Shown in pieces: positions 1 to 6,597 of a stretch of DNA of 7,858 nucleotides. The stretch is taken from contig WFPU01000322.1 in NCBI GenBank assembly GCA_015487435.1, positions 1-7,858 on the forward strand, in the 5' to 3' direction. The position numbers and the translations under genes were made by a program. Positions within the stretch are counted from its first letter, which is position 1, and every line of letters begins with the position of its first letter. Source of the stretch: Sulfurimonas sp. (GTDB taxonomy: Bacteria; Campylobacterota; Campylobacteria; Campylobacterales; Sulfurimonadaceae). The notes beneath the pieces were generated by a model, which searched no databases, had not been told where the DNA came from, and was given only the letters and a program-made list of their open reading frames with translations.

Positions 1-626
1 CTATATGCATCACCACTAAGTACATCAAGGGGTTTATACATAAAATCAACCATAGCAGTATAATCTTGGTTTATCATCTGATAATAAAAATCATTTTTAA
101 GTATATTTAACTCTTTTGAAAATGCTAAATCTTCTTGATAGGAGTTGTATTTTTCTTTTTCTTCTAAATCTTGTATCTTTTTTTTTCTTTGATCTTCCAA
201 AAATTTATCAGCAATTAAAATTTTTGAGCAATTTATAACTGCATCTACAAATCTTGACGTTTTGACTGGTTTTTCAATAAAGTTATGGATATGTAAGCCA
301 ATAGCTGATTTAATTACATCCAAATCTTCTATACTTGAAACTAAAATTATGGGAATTTTACTATCTTTTTTTCTGATTTTTTTTATCATCTCTAGACCAT
401 TTAATTTTGGCATGAAATAATCAGTAATGATAATATCTACATCATTTTCAAGATAAGCTTTATATCCTTCTTCACCATTCTCTGCAAAAATTAGGGTTTT
501 TATAGAGTCTTTAAATATGGCTTCATAGATGAAATTTGTAGATAAATCATCTTCTATGCAAAGGATGGTTGAAGATTTTAAATAACCTAAAACATCCTCA
601 TTTATTTTTTTTATTCGTTCAATCAT
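1..626 (-). CDS. Response regulator with N-terminal receiver and start of a SpoIIE/PP2C phosphatase domain (3' part missing)
   Basis: The 208 visible codons start at ATG 626-624 and run off the left edge. Residues 20-130 form a CheY-like receiver: acidic cluster E25-D26-D27, phosphoacceptor D69 in ITDYFMP, switch serines S97/S98 and conserved K119 before P120. A charged, probably coiled-coil linker (about 140-175) follows, then MYKPLDVLSGDAY (196-208), which resembles the opening of SpoIIE/RsbU-type PP2C serine phosphatases, with D206 as the likely first metal ligand. In that family phosphorylation of the receiver controls dephosphorylation of a STAS protein; such a protein is encoded two genes upstream. 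The start overlaps the stop of the chemoreceptor gene by one base (TAATG) and has no clear Shine-Dalgarno, so translation is probably coupled. The receiver is certain; the phosphatase call rests on about 13 residues, and a further C-terminal domain cannot be seen. Confidence 0.85.
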   Translation of the reverse strand, partial: MIERIKKINEDVLGYLKSSTILCIEDDLSTNFIYEAIFKDSIKTLIFAENGEEGYKAYLENDVDIIITDYFMPKLNGLEMIKKIRKKDSKIPIILVSSIEDLDVIKSAIGLHIHNFIEKPVKTSRFVDAVINCSKILIADKFLEDQRKKKIQDLEEKEKYNSYQEDLAFSKELNILKNDFYYQMINQDYTAMVDFMYKPLDVLSGDAY

Positions 627-2599
627 TACGTAGTAAATTTACTAAGTTCTGCTTGAAGTTCCTCTGAATCACGAGATAAAGTTGATACTGTCTCTTCAAC
701 ATCTTGTCTTAGTTCTAAGTTTTTATCAGAAACTTTTATGATCTCATCCATATTCACAATCAATTCTTTTGTTCTTGTAGCTATAAATGTACTTTGATGC
801 ATAACACTTGTTGATTGATCTTGAGTAAGCGTTAGTTTTTTCTTAGTATCTTGTGCAGATACTATCAATCCTTGAGCTGAAGAAGAAATTTTATGCATAT
901 TTTGAGTTGTAGCGTTAGTACCCTCAGAAATTTCAACAACATTTTGAGTAATAAGATTTACATTAACACTAATCTCACTAAGTGATTTTTGTGTTCGCTC
1001 CGCAAGCTTACGAACTTCATCAGCAACAACAGCAAATCCACGACCATGCTCTCCTGCACGAGCTGCTTCAATAGCTGCATTTAATGCGAGTAAATTTGTT
1101 TGATCTGCAATATCTGAGATAATCTCTAAAACATCTTTTATATTTTTAGCTTGATCAGTTAAAGACGATACTTTTTCAGCTAACCCCTGTTGATGTTGGT
1201 TCCCATCTTCAATAGAGACAGTCACTTCATCCAATTTATCTATAAAGGTGCCTAAAATATCAAAAGTAGAGTTTAAATCTTCTGTTACAGATATTGAAGA
1301 TTCTTCTACAGCATCAAGCTTTTCAGAAATTTCTGATACTAATGCGTCAATATTTTTTATCCCCTCACAAGCTATAACCCCATTTTCAGATAATATTTTA
1401 ACAACTTTAGCTAATTTATCATTTTCTTTTTTTGTTGATTCTGATACTATGATGGCTTTATTTATACTGTTTTTAAATGCTACTATCATAATATGAATAG
1501 CTTTTGCAATCTCTGCAATTTCATCTTTTGAATCTATTTTAACTGGACATGTTAAGTCTAAAGTTTCTGATACACATTTGATTTTTTCTAGGCTATCTTG
1601 AACGCTAAAATTTACACCTTTTGCTATAAAAAATATAATAACAAACATCACAATTGAGAATACTATGTAGCTAATAATAGTTATAGTCGCTTTTGTATTA
1701 GAGTTTGATTTAACCATCTCTAGCATTAAATCATTTTGTTTAGCTAATTCATCGTCAACTTGTTTTAAAAGGTTTATTTTTTTTGAAATTGTTTTAAACC
1801 AATGAATGTTATCTATTCCAAAATTACCAGTGAGTGCTTTTTTTGATGCAATCTCTCTCATTTGATTTACTTCATCAATAGCGGGAGAAGACATCTTAGA
1901 TTTGTAGATAGCTTTTGATTTATCTGTAGCCATAGCTAAGAAAGAATCGAGATAAGCATCTTGTTCAGCTACAAGTTTAACCCACTTCTCAAACATCCCC
2001 TTACCAAATTGATCTGCTCCAAAAGTATTACTTAGAACAGCTCTTTCTAGCCCAGCTCTCTCTTTAGATTTTAAAAAGTTGGTATAAGAATCAAGTGCTT
2101 TTACTAACTCTTGTGTTGTTGCGTATTTTGCAGTTAGGGCAATAATGTTTAGTATATTTGTATTGATGCCAGTATAGTAAGCAACTTCATCTTTCACACT
2201 AATATTTAATTGATCAACTTTAAGTCGAATTTGATTAATATTACTGATTTTAGAGTTAAAAGAGAGTATTTCACTTTTTATTGTTGGGTATTCTTCCAAA
2301 TTAAGAGTAAAGAGATACTCTTTTAATTCATTATGTTTTGTATCTGTCAAGATTCTTTGTTTTGGTAAAACATCAGCAAACTTATTGCCTTTTGAACCTA
2401 GAAATCCAGCACTAATTCCACGCTCTTTTTGAGTTTCGTGAATTAGTAAAGAAAGTTTTTGTGAAAGAACATTTAATTTTTGTGAATGGGTAATAGTAAC
2501 ATTTTCATTATATGCTTTATTTATAGCTAATCCAATAACTATAAAAGAAAAAGTTAAAACGAGTCCAGCTATTAAGCCAAGTTTCTTTTTAATAGTCAT
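626..2599 (-). CDS. Methyl-accepting chemotaxis protein with periplasmic NIT (nitrate/nitrite-sensing) domain
   Basis: The 657-residue inner-membrane chemoreceptor has a complete domain series. Transmembrane helix 1 is at about 7-27. A helical periplasmic domain covers about 30-300 and carries the two NIT-family signatures, HETQKERG (54-61) and SKERAGLERA (178-187). Transmembrane helix 2 is at about 304-327. A HAMP domain follows (about 328-380, with DEIAEIA at 359-365), then a long cytoplasmic coiled-coil signalling domain (about 410-650). Its hairpin tip (about 497-536) contains IADQTNLLALNAAIEAARAG, the region that contacts CheA/CheW in the family. There is no C-terminal CheR-binding pentapeptide. 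NIT domains are known or predicted to bind nitrate or nitrite; the ligand here is inferred. The start has a good ribosome site (AAAAAGG seven bases before ATG) inside the end of the STAS gene, two bases after its stop. No cheA or cheW is in the window, so the output partner is open: the global chemotaxis array, or the adjacent receiver-phosphatase. Confidence 0.95.
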   Translation of the reverse strand: MTIKKKLGLIAGLVLTFSFIVIGLAINKAYNENVTITHSQKLNVLSQKLSLLIHETQKERGISAGFLGSKGNKFADVLPKQRILTDTKHNELKEYLFTLNLEEYPTIKSEILSFNSKISNINQIRLKVDQLNISVKDEVAYYTGINTNILNIIALTAKYATTQELVKALDSYTNFLKSKERAGLERAVLSNTFGADQFGKGMFEKWVKLVAEQDAYLDSFLAMATDKSKAIYKSKMSSPAIDEVNQMREIASKKALTGNFGIDNIHWFKTISKKINLLKQVDDELAKQNDLMLEMVKSNSNTKATITIISYIVFSIVMFVIIFFIAKGVNFSVQDSLEKIKCVSETLDLTCPVKIDSKDEIAEIAKAIHIMIVAFKNSINKAIIVSESTKKENDKLAKVVKILSENGVIACEGIKNIDALVSEISEKLDAVEESSISVTEDLNSTFDILGTFIDKLDEVTVSIEDGNQHQQGLAEKVSSLTDQAKNIKDVLEIISDIADQTNLLALNAAIEAARAGEHGRGFAVVADEVRKLAERTQKSLSEISVNVNLITQNVVEISEGTNATTQNMHKISSSAQGLIVSAQDTKKKLTLTQDQSTSVMHQSTFIATRTKELIVNMDEIIKVSDKNLELRQDVEETVSTLSRDSEELQAELSKFTT

Positions 2600-2601
2600 G
2601 C

Positions 2602-2889
2602 TTAAGCCTTTTTAGCATGAAATATTGAAGTTAAAGCTAAGTCATCAAGAAGATTTAAAAGTTGAGAATTTCCAACTCTCATCTGAACATTAACACCATC
2701 TTTTAAAACCAGTTTATTTAGATAACCTATGACAGAGGACGTTATAGAAAGTGAATCAACTATATCTATAACAATAGATTTATGTTGAGTTATAATTTCA
2801 TCAAGAAAATTTTTGATTTTTTGAAAATCGTTAACGCTCTTTATATTGCCAGTAATTGTTATAACATTTGAAGATATAGATATTTCCAT
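2602..2889 (-). CDS. Small STAS-domain protein (anti-sigma-factor-antagonist type)
   Basis: This 95-residue protein is essentially one STAS domain, the usual length for SpoIIAA/RsbV-like antagonists. The pattern is an N-terminal beta hairpin (ISISSNVITITGNI), a helix (20-33), the strand IVIDIVD (39-45), the conserved loop and helix SITSSVIGYLNKL (48-60), a strand around VNVQMRV (66-72), and a final helix ending LALTSIF (84-90). In SpoIIAA the loop reads D-S-S-G and the first serine is the phosphorylation site; here it reads T50-S51-S52-V53, keeping the serine pair but losing the Asp and Gly. S51 is therefore the likely phosphosite (inference). The gene is first of three closely spaced minus-strand genes with the NIT chemoreceptor and receiver-phosphatase, which suggests it is the phosphatase's substrate. 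AAAGG lies about ten bases before ATG, a modest ribosome site. The partner kinase or anti-sigma factor is not in the window. Confidence 0.82.
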   Translation of the reverse strand: MEISISSNVITITGNIKSVNDFQKIKNFLDEIITQHKSIVIDIVDSLSITSSVIGYLNKLVLKDGVNVQMRVGNSQLLNLLDDLALTSIFHAKKA

Positions 2890-2954
2890 TTAGGTAAGCC
2901 TTTATTTGGTTATGATGTGATTATTCTATAATAATAATATTAAAATTAGATAAA
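2890..2954 (-). promoter_or_regulatory. Intergenic gap before the signalling cassette; possible promoter
   Basis: These 65 bases separate rarA from the STAS gene and are the only substantial gap in the minus-strand run, so they are the likeliest site for a cassette promoter. On the minus strand TAGAAT (2928-2923) matches the TATAAT consensus at five of six positions and would give a 5' leader of roughly 27 bases. The box lies in a 6-bp inverted repeat (ATTATT 2920-2925 with AATAAT 2930-2935). A 9-base-period direct repeat, TAAATTAGA, overlaps the rarA stop near 2942-2961. No convincing -35 is seen, which is common for Campylobacterota sigma70 promoters. All motifs are pure or nearly pure AT, so chance matches are likely. 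Read-through from rarA is an equally good reading. Confidence 0.3.
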
Positions 2955-4103
2955 TTAGATAATATTTTTTAACCAATCCTTCATTTTCTTCTCATAACCT
3001 ATCTCTTTTAGTTCTATAAATTTTAAAGGCTTTGATAAATAAGTTTTTTTTATATTATTATCGTTGTTTTGAGCTATATTTTTTGGAATATCAAGTATAT
3101 TTCCATCTTGTACCGATTTTATAGCTTTATTTATTGCTTTATAAGATGAGTTTGATTTTGGAGATGCACATAGATAAACCACAGCTTGAGCTAAAATAAT
3201 TCTAGCTTCAGGAAAACCAATTTTTGAAACAGAGGTTAAACATGATGTTGTGAGTGTTAGAGCTTGTGGGTTGGCATTTCCAATATCTTCACTTGCTAAA
3301 ATAACAAATCTTCTAGCTATAAAATCAGCACTCTCTCCACCCTCAATAAGCCTTGCTAAATAATAGATGGCAGCATCTATATCTGAGCCACGAATCGACT
3401 TAATCATAGCAGATGTTAAATCATAATGAACACCAGCCTCACTACTCCCAGTTTGCAGAGCATTTGGTCTTAATGATTTTAAATTTTTTAGATTTATATG
3501 TGTATCTAAATTAGAGGTAAATTCTAAAAGTTTTAACATCGCCCTAGCGTCTCCCCCAGAACTTTTAATTAGATACTCTTTAGCATTTTCATCACAAATA
3601 AGTTTCATTTGTGATATTGTTTTGATTAAAAGTTTTTCTAAATCTTCATTTTTTATGTGAAAAAGTTCAAAAAGCATAGAACGAGATCGAATAGCAGATG
3701 TTAATGAAAAGAATGGATTTTCAGTTGAAGCACCCATAATTAATGCAGAGTTGTTCTCCATTACAGGGAGTAAAACCTCTTGTTGGTTTTTTGCTAAACG
3801 ATGAACTTCATCTATAAAAATTAAAGGTTTTTGTAGTGCATTTTTGTATAAATCAAATATTTTTCTTAGATGTTCGATTTTTAGTGAAGTAGCATTAAAT
3901 TCATAAAAAGGCATATCTAAAGTTTTAGCGATGATTCTTGCAATGGAAGTTTTACCACATCCAGCAGGACCAAAGAAAAAACTATGACCTAAAGCGCCTT
4001 TTTCACAAAGGATTCTAAGTGGCGCATCTTTTGCACTTAGATGCTCTTGACCAATTATATCATCAAAATTTATTGGTCTTAGAGTTGAAGTGAAGTCTGC
4101 CAA
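2955..4103 (-). CDS. rarA: RarA/MgsA-family AAA+ ATPase (replication-associated recombination protein A)
   Basis: The 382-residue cytoplasmic ATPase belongs to the RarA/Mgs1/WRNIP1 family, related to clamp-loader subunits and acting at stalled replication forks, single-stranded DNA gaps and SSB. Visible motifs are LRPINFDDIIGQEHL (8-22), Walker A GPAGCGKT (45-52), Walker B LIFIDEVHR (94-102, D98/E99), sensor 1 GASTENPFF (124-132), arginine-finger region SAIRSRS (136-142) and sensor 2 GGDARAML (183-190). The family tetramerisation region follows with DLTSAMIKSIRGSD (228-241), FIARRFVILASEDIGNA (261-277) and AQAVVYLCASPKSN (305-318). It is shorter than E. coli RarA (447), mainly at the C-terminus after about residue 340, where the family's tyrosine-rich tail is poorly kept. 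The start codon is TTG: there is no ATG until residue 64, beyond Walker A, and the TTG start matches the family N-terminus. It begins three bases after the rluB stop, with only a weak GAAG upstream, so coupled translation is likely. Confidence 0.95.
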   Translation of the reverse strand: MADFTSTLRPINFDDIIGQEHLSAKDAPLRILCEKGALGHSFFFGPAGCGKTSIARIIAKTLDMPFYEFNATSLKIEHLRKIFDLYKNALQKPLIFIDEVHRLAKNQQEVLLPVMENNSALIMGASTENPFFSLTSAIRSRSMLFELFHIKNEDLEKLLIKTISQMKLICDENAKEYLIKSSGGDARAMLKLLEFTSNLDTHINLKNLKSLRPNALQTGSSEAGVHYDLTSAMIKSIRGSDIDAAIYYLARLIEGGESADFIARRFVILASEDIGNANPQALTLTTSCLTSVSKIGFPEARIILAQAVVYLCASPKSNSSYKAINKAIKSVQDGNILDIPKNIAQNNDNNIKKTYLSKPLKFIELKEIGYEKKMKDWLKNII

Positions 4104-4106
4104 AGT

Positions 4107-4919
4107 TTAGTCTTCAAACTCATTAAAATCATCTTTTTTTCTAGCAGCTTTCTTTTCTGCTTTTTTCTCATCTTTTAAAAACTTATAAACAGCAGAGTAT
4201 TCACTTCTAGTTAAAAATCTTGATTTTCCCGTAGGTAGATTATTTAGTTCAATTTCTGCAAAAGAGAGTCTTTTAAGGTCAGCTACTTCTGCCCCAAAAT
4301 GTGCAAAAAATCGTCTAAGCTCACGGTTTTTACCCTCACTAAGTGCAACTTTTAGAGTTGAATAGTTTGGTGTATTTTTTTGAATTTGGTAGCCAATAAA
4401 AGGCTTAAATTCCATGCGTGTAACTTTTGAATGAGAATGCCCACCAGCACTAGCATCATCTAAAATCATACCCTTAAGCATAGCATCTTCCATATCAGGA
4501 GTTATCTCGCCTTTAATTTTAATCTTATAAACACGCTGTAAATCAGACTCCATCAATGCAGTAGCTATTTTGGAAGCATCAGTTAGAAGTAAAACTCCCT
4601 CAGATGCAAAATCTAGTCGCCCAATTGGGATAAAATGTTTGTACTTTTTATCTAGTGTATCATAGATAGTTTTTCTACCGCGTGGATCATTTTTTGTTAC
4701 TAATTCACCTTTTGGTTTATTATAAACTATAACTGTATATTTATCTCTAGGAGTTACTTGTTTTCCACTAACATAAACTATGTCAGTACCTTCAGCTACT
4801 TGAGTTGCAGGGTTGTCTTGAATCTCGCCATTTATTCTTACATATCCATCTTGAATAACTTTGTCAGCTTCTCGTCTTGAATAACTTGAATGGTGGGCAA
4901 TATATTTGTTTAATCGCAT
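4107..4919 (-). CDS. rluB: RluB/RsuA-family 23S rRNA pseudouridine synthase
   Basis: The 270-residue enzyme isomerises a uridine to pseudouridine in rRNA. An S4 RNA-binding domain opens the protein (MRLNKYIAHHSSYSRREADK, to about residue 55). The catalytic domain follows, with YNKPKGELVT (66-75) and the core GRLDFASEGVLLLT (100-113), where D103 is the expected catalytic aspartate. Further family motifs are the RVYKIKIKG strand (129-137) and EGKNRELRRFFAHFG (195-209), the RluB/RluE/RluF/RsuA-specific signature. The tail from about 249 is lysine-rich then acidic (DEKKAEKKAARKKDDFNEFED in two blocks) and probably disordered. By family this is most likely the 23S U2605-type enzyme RluB, but RsuA-like specificity cannot be excluded from sequence alone. 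The start overlaps the kdsD stop by one base (TAATG), and rarA begins three bases after its stop, placing it mid-operon. Confidence 0.92.
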   Translation of the reverse strand: MRLNKYIAHHSSYSRREADKVIQDGYVRINGEIQDNPATQVAEGTDIVYVSGKQVTPRDKYTVIVYNKPKGELVTKNDPRGRKTIYDTLDKKYKHFIPIGRLDFASEGVLLLTDASKIATALMESDLQRVYKIKIKGEITPDMEDAMLKGMILDDASAGGHSHSKVTRMEFKPFIGYQIQKNTPNYSTLKVALSEGKNRELRRFFAHFGAEVADLKRLSFAEIELNNLPTGKSRFLTRSEYSAVYKFLKDEKKAEKKAARKKDDFNEFED

Positions 4920-5881
4920 TATGAAATGCCTTTCTCTATAAGCGTATGTATATGCAGTACGCCTTTTATTTTATTTTCTTTATCTGTTACAACCAAAAGC
5001 TGAATTTTTTTCTCTTCTATCATCACAAGAGCCTCGCTTGCAAGCATACTAGAGTCTTCACAAGTTTGTGGATTTTTTGTAGCATACTCAAAAACTTCAT
5101 CTTCAAGTGAAAAATTATTTTTAAGTAATGCACGACGAATATCTCCATCACTCACTAATGCTAAAAGTTTATTTTCCTCATCTGCTACAAGAACAGTACC
5201 TAAACGACCCTTACTAATTTTTAGTATGGCATCTTTGACTTTTGTAGTTTTAGAGACTATTGGTAAGTTTTTTGTACTCATCAAATCACTAACTTTTACA
5301 AAAAGCTGTTTTCCTAATGCTCCACCTGGATGAAAAGAAGCAAAATCGCTTTTTTTAAAATCTCTAGCTCTCATCAAACAAACTGCCAAAGCATCTCCTA
5401 AAGCAAGTGTTAATGTTGTTGAACTAGTTGGTGCAATATTTAGAGGACATGCTTCTTTTTCAACTATTACATCTATAACTAAATCACTATATGTTCCAAG
5501 TGTAGAGTTTTGAGACCTAGTCATCCCAATAAGAGGGATATTAAAACGTTTAATATGAGGAAGTATTTGACTAAGTTCTTCACTCTCTCCGCTGTATGAG
5601 ATAGCAATAACTACATCATCTTTATCTATCATCCCTAAATCACCATGTAGTGCTTCAGTTGGATGAAGAAAAAAACTAGGTGTCCCAGTAGAAGCAAATG
5701 TAGCCGCCATCTTAGCACCAATAAGTCCAGATTTACCAACACCTGTAATGACAAGCTTCCCTTTACACGCAAGAATAATCTCAACTGCTTTGTCAAATAC
5801 ATCAGAAATATTCGATGATGCCTGAAGTAAGGTTTGTGCTTCGATTTTTAAAGTTTCTTGAGCTATTTGTTTGTAATTCAT
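4919..5881 (-). CDS. kdsD: D-arabinose-5-phosphate isomerase (KpsF/GutQ/KdsD family)
   Basis: The 320-residue enzyme interconverts D-ribulose 5-phosphate and D-arabinose 5-phosphate, the first step towards Kdo for lipopolysaccharide inner core. The SIS sugar-phosphate isomerase domain (about 1-195) has GVGKSGLIGAKMAATFASTG (47-66), HPTEALHGDLGMI (73-85), SYSGESEEL (95-103) and FHPGGALG (183-190). The four residues matching the E. coli KdsD active-site set are all present at a constant offset of nine: K50, E102, E143 and H184. Two CBS domains follow (about 197-320) with the linker VSDLM and the motif VSDGDIRRAL (243-252). Length and domain order are typical, with no sign of damage. It is the first gene of the minus-strand run. 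ATG 5881-5879 lies six bases after a minus-strand TATAAT, so the message is probably leaderless. In capsule loci a paralogue is called KpsF; no capsule genes are visible here, so the housekeeping role is preferred. Confidence 0.94.
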   Translation of the reverse strand: MNYKQIAQETLKIEAQTLLQASSNISDVFDKAVEIILACKGKLVITGVGKSGLIGAKMAATFASTGTPSFFLHPTEALHGDLGMIDKDDVVIAISYSGESEELSQILPHIKRFNIPLIGMTRSQNSTLGTYSDLVIDVIVEKEACPLNIAPTSSTTLTLALGDALAVCLMRARDFKKSDFASFHPGGALGKQLFVKVSDLMSTKNLPIVSKTTKVKDAILKISKGRLGTVLVADEENKLLALVSDGDIRRALLKNNFSLEDEVFEYATKNPQTCEDSSMLASEALVMIEEKKIQLLVVTDKENKIKGVLHIHTLIEKGIS

Positions 5882-5926
5882 AATGCAATTATATCGTTTT
5901 TATACATAAGATATAATTGCACTATG
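5879..5926. promoter_or_regulatory. Symmetric divergent promoter of kdsD and purN with 17-bp inverted repeat
   Basis: The arms 5879-5895 and 5910-5926 pair at 16 of 17 positions (mismatch 5883/5922), with a perfect 12-bp core TGCAATTATATC (5884-5895) against GATATAATTGCA (5910-5921). The spacer is 14 bases. The outermost triplets are the two start codons: CAT 5879-5881 (kdsD ATG) and ATG 5924-5926 (purN). Each arm carries a perfect -10 hexamer reading outward, minus-strand TATAAT at 5893-5888 and plus-strand TATAAT at 5912-5917, both exactly six bases from the start codon. Transcription would begin at or very near the A of each ATG, giving leaderless mRNAs; neither gene has a good Shine-Dalgarno, which agrees. 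The -35 zone of each promoter falls on the other's -10, so the two should compete for polymerase. The symmetry could equally be a dimeric repressor site. The -10 calls are strong; the transcript starts are inferred. Confidence 0.72.
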
Positions 5927-6475
5927 AAAAAAATTGTAATATTATTTAGCGGAGAGGGTTTTAATGCCCAAAATATAGTAAAAAGATTGCACAATAAAGA
6001 GTGTGAAGTTGTTTGTGGAATTACAAATAAAAAAGATGCAAAAGGTTTGCAAAAGTTAAAAAATTTAGGTGTCAAAACAGCTATATTAGAACATATTAAT
6101 TTTGATTCAAGAGAGGCATTTGATACACAGCTTGTGAAACTTATAAACTCTTATAAACCAGATTTAGTAGTGCTTAGTGGTTTTATGAGGATATTGTCTG
6201 ATGTTTTTACATCTAATATAAAATCAATAAATCTTCACCCTTCGTTATTGCCTAAATTTAAAGGTGCGCATGCAATAGAGCAAAGTTATGAGAGTGGAGA
6301 TATGGAGTGTGGAGTTAGTGTCCATTATGTTAATGATGAATTAGATGGTGGCGATATTATTTTGCAACAAAAGTTTGTTCGTAATGATAATGATACTTTA
6401 GAGAGTTTTACTAAAAAGATAAAAGAGATAGAGTTTGAGTTAATGCCAAAAGCAATTGTGAAGGTTATTAATTGA
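5924..6475 (+). CDS. purN: Phosphoribosylglycinamide formyltransferase (GAR transformylase)
   Basis: The 183-residue cytoplasmic enzyme transfers a formyl group from 10-formyltetrahydrofolate to GAR, the third step of purine synthesis. The N-terminus MKKIVILFSGEGFNAQNIV aligns with the family's SGxGSN loop. GFMRIL (86-91), SINLHPSLLPKFKGAHA (101-117) and DELDGGDIILQ (138-148) contain the catalytic set equivalent to E. coli N106, H108 and D144, here N103, H105 and D141. F13 replaces the usual serine of the SGxGSN phosphate-binding loop. It ends about 29 residues earlier than the E. coli enzyme (212). The frame is open back to an ATG at 5858, but that start would add 22 residues with no family counterpart and overlap kdsD; ATG 5924 fits the family and sits six bases after TATAAT. 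No Shine-Dalgarno is evident, so leaderless translation is likely. It is transcribed alone, away from kdsD and towards the convergent peroxidase gene. Confidence 0.94.
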   Translation: MKKIVILFSGEGFNAQNIVKRLHNKECEVVCGITNKKDAKGLQKLKNLGVKTAILEHINFDSREAFDTQLVKLINSYKPDLVVLSGFMRILSDVFTSNIKSINLHPSLLPKFKGAHAIEQSYESGDMECGVSVHYVNDELDGGDIILQQKFVRNDNDTLESFTKKIKEIEFELMPKAIVKVIN

Positions 6476-6499
6476 ACTCTCTGATTAACTAGCTATTAG

Positions 6500-6556
6500 A
6501 TTCTGGATCAAGTCCAGAATGACGAAGTTATCGTCACCCTAAACTTGATTTAGGGT
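6500..6556. repeat. REP-like inverted dimer of covarying hairpins
   Basis: Two hairpins sit in mirror symmetry about position 6528. The left hairpin has arms ATTCTGGA (6500-6507) and TCCAGAAT (6513-6520) around loop TCAAG. The right hairpin has arms ACCCTAAA (6536-6543) and TTTAGGGT (6549-6556) around loop CTTGA, the reverse complement of the first loop. Between them TGACGA (6520-6525) and TCGTCA (6531-6536) form a third 6-bp inverted repeat around AGTTA. Read in a common orientation the halves share loop and TGACGA foot but differ at four of eight stem base pairs, each difference compensated on the other arm. That is the behaviour of a short palindromic repeat family kept for structure, like REP elements spread by RAYT transposases. 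The position between convergent genes is typical for such elements. Family membership and copy number elsewhere are not visible here. Confidence 0.75.
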
Positions 6557-6574
6557 ATAGTCTCTAATTAATCG

Positions 6575-6587
6575 GAAGTCTCACTTC
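6575..6587. repeat. Minor hairpin in the purN/peroxidase intergenic space
   Basis: GAAGT (6575-6579) and ACTTC (6583-6587) form a 5-bp stem with a 3-base loop, inside a wider weak pairing of CTCTA (6562-6566) with TAGAG (6592-6596). No U-tract follows on either strand. It may be part of the palindromic element's flank or chance. The rest of the 153-base gap (6476-6628) has no open reading frame or RNA gene that I can support. Confidence 0.3.
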
Positions 6588-6597
6588 TAAATAGAGC

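Noticed and set aside
1248..1496. Plus-strand open frame of 82 codons
   Set aside because: It lies wholly antisense within the chemoreceptor coding region, has no recognisable domain or ribosome site, and is a shadow frame.
2920..2935. Inverted repeat as a terminator after rarA
   Set aside because: The 6-bp stem is pure A/T and the minus strand continues CACATC rather than a U-tract, so it cannot be a convincing intrinsic terminator.
5858..5923. Upstream extension of purN to an ATG at 5858
   Set aside because: It adds 22 residues absent from the PurN family, overlaps kdsD by 24 bases, and ignores the TATAAT box six bases before ATG 5924.
5878..6075. Minus-strand open frame of 65 codons overlapping the start of purN
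   Set aside because: It is antisense to purN and shows no protein-family character; the Phe/Ile/Leu-rich translation is what AT-rich antisense DNA gives.
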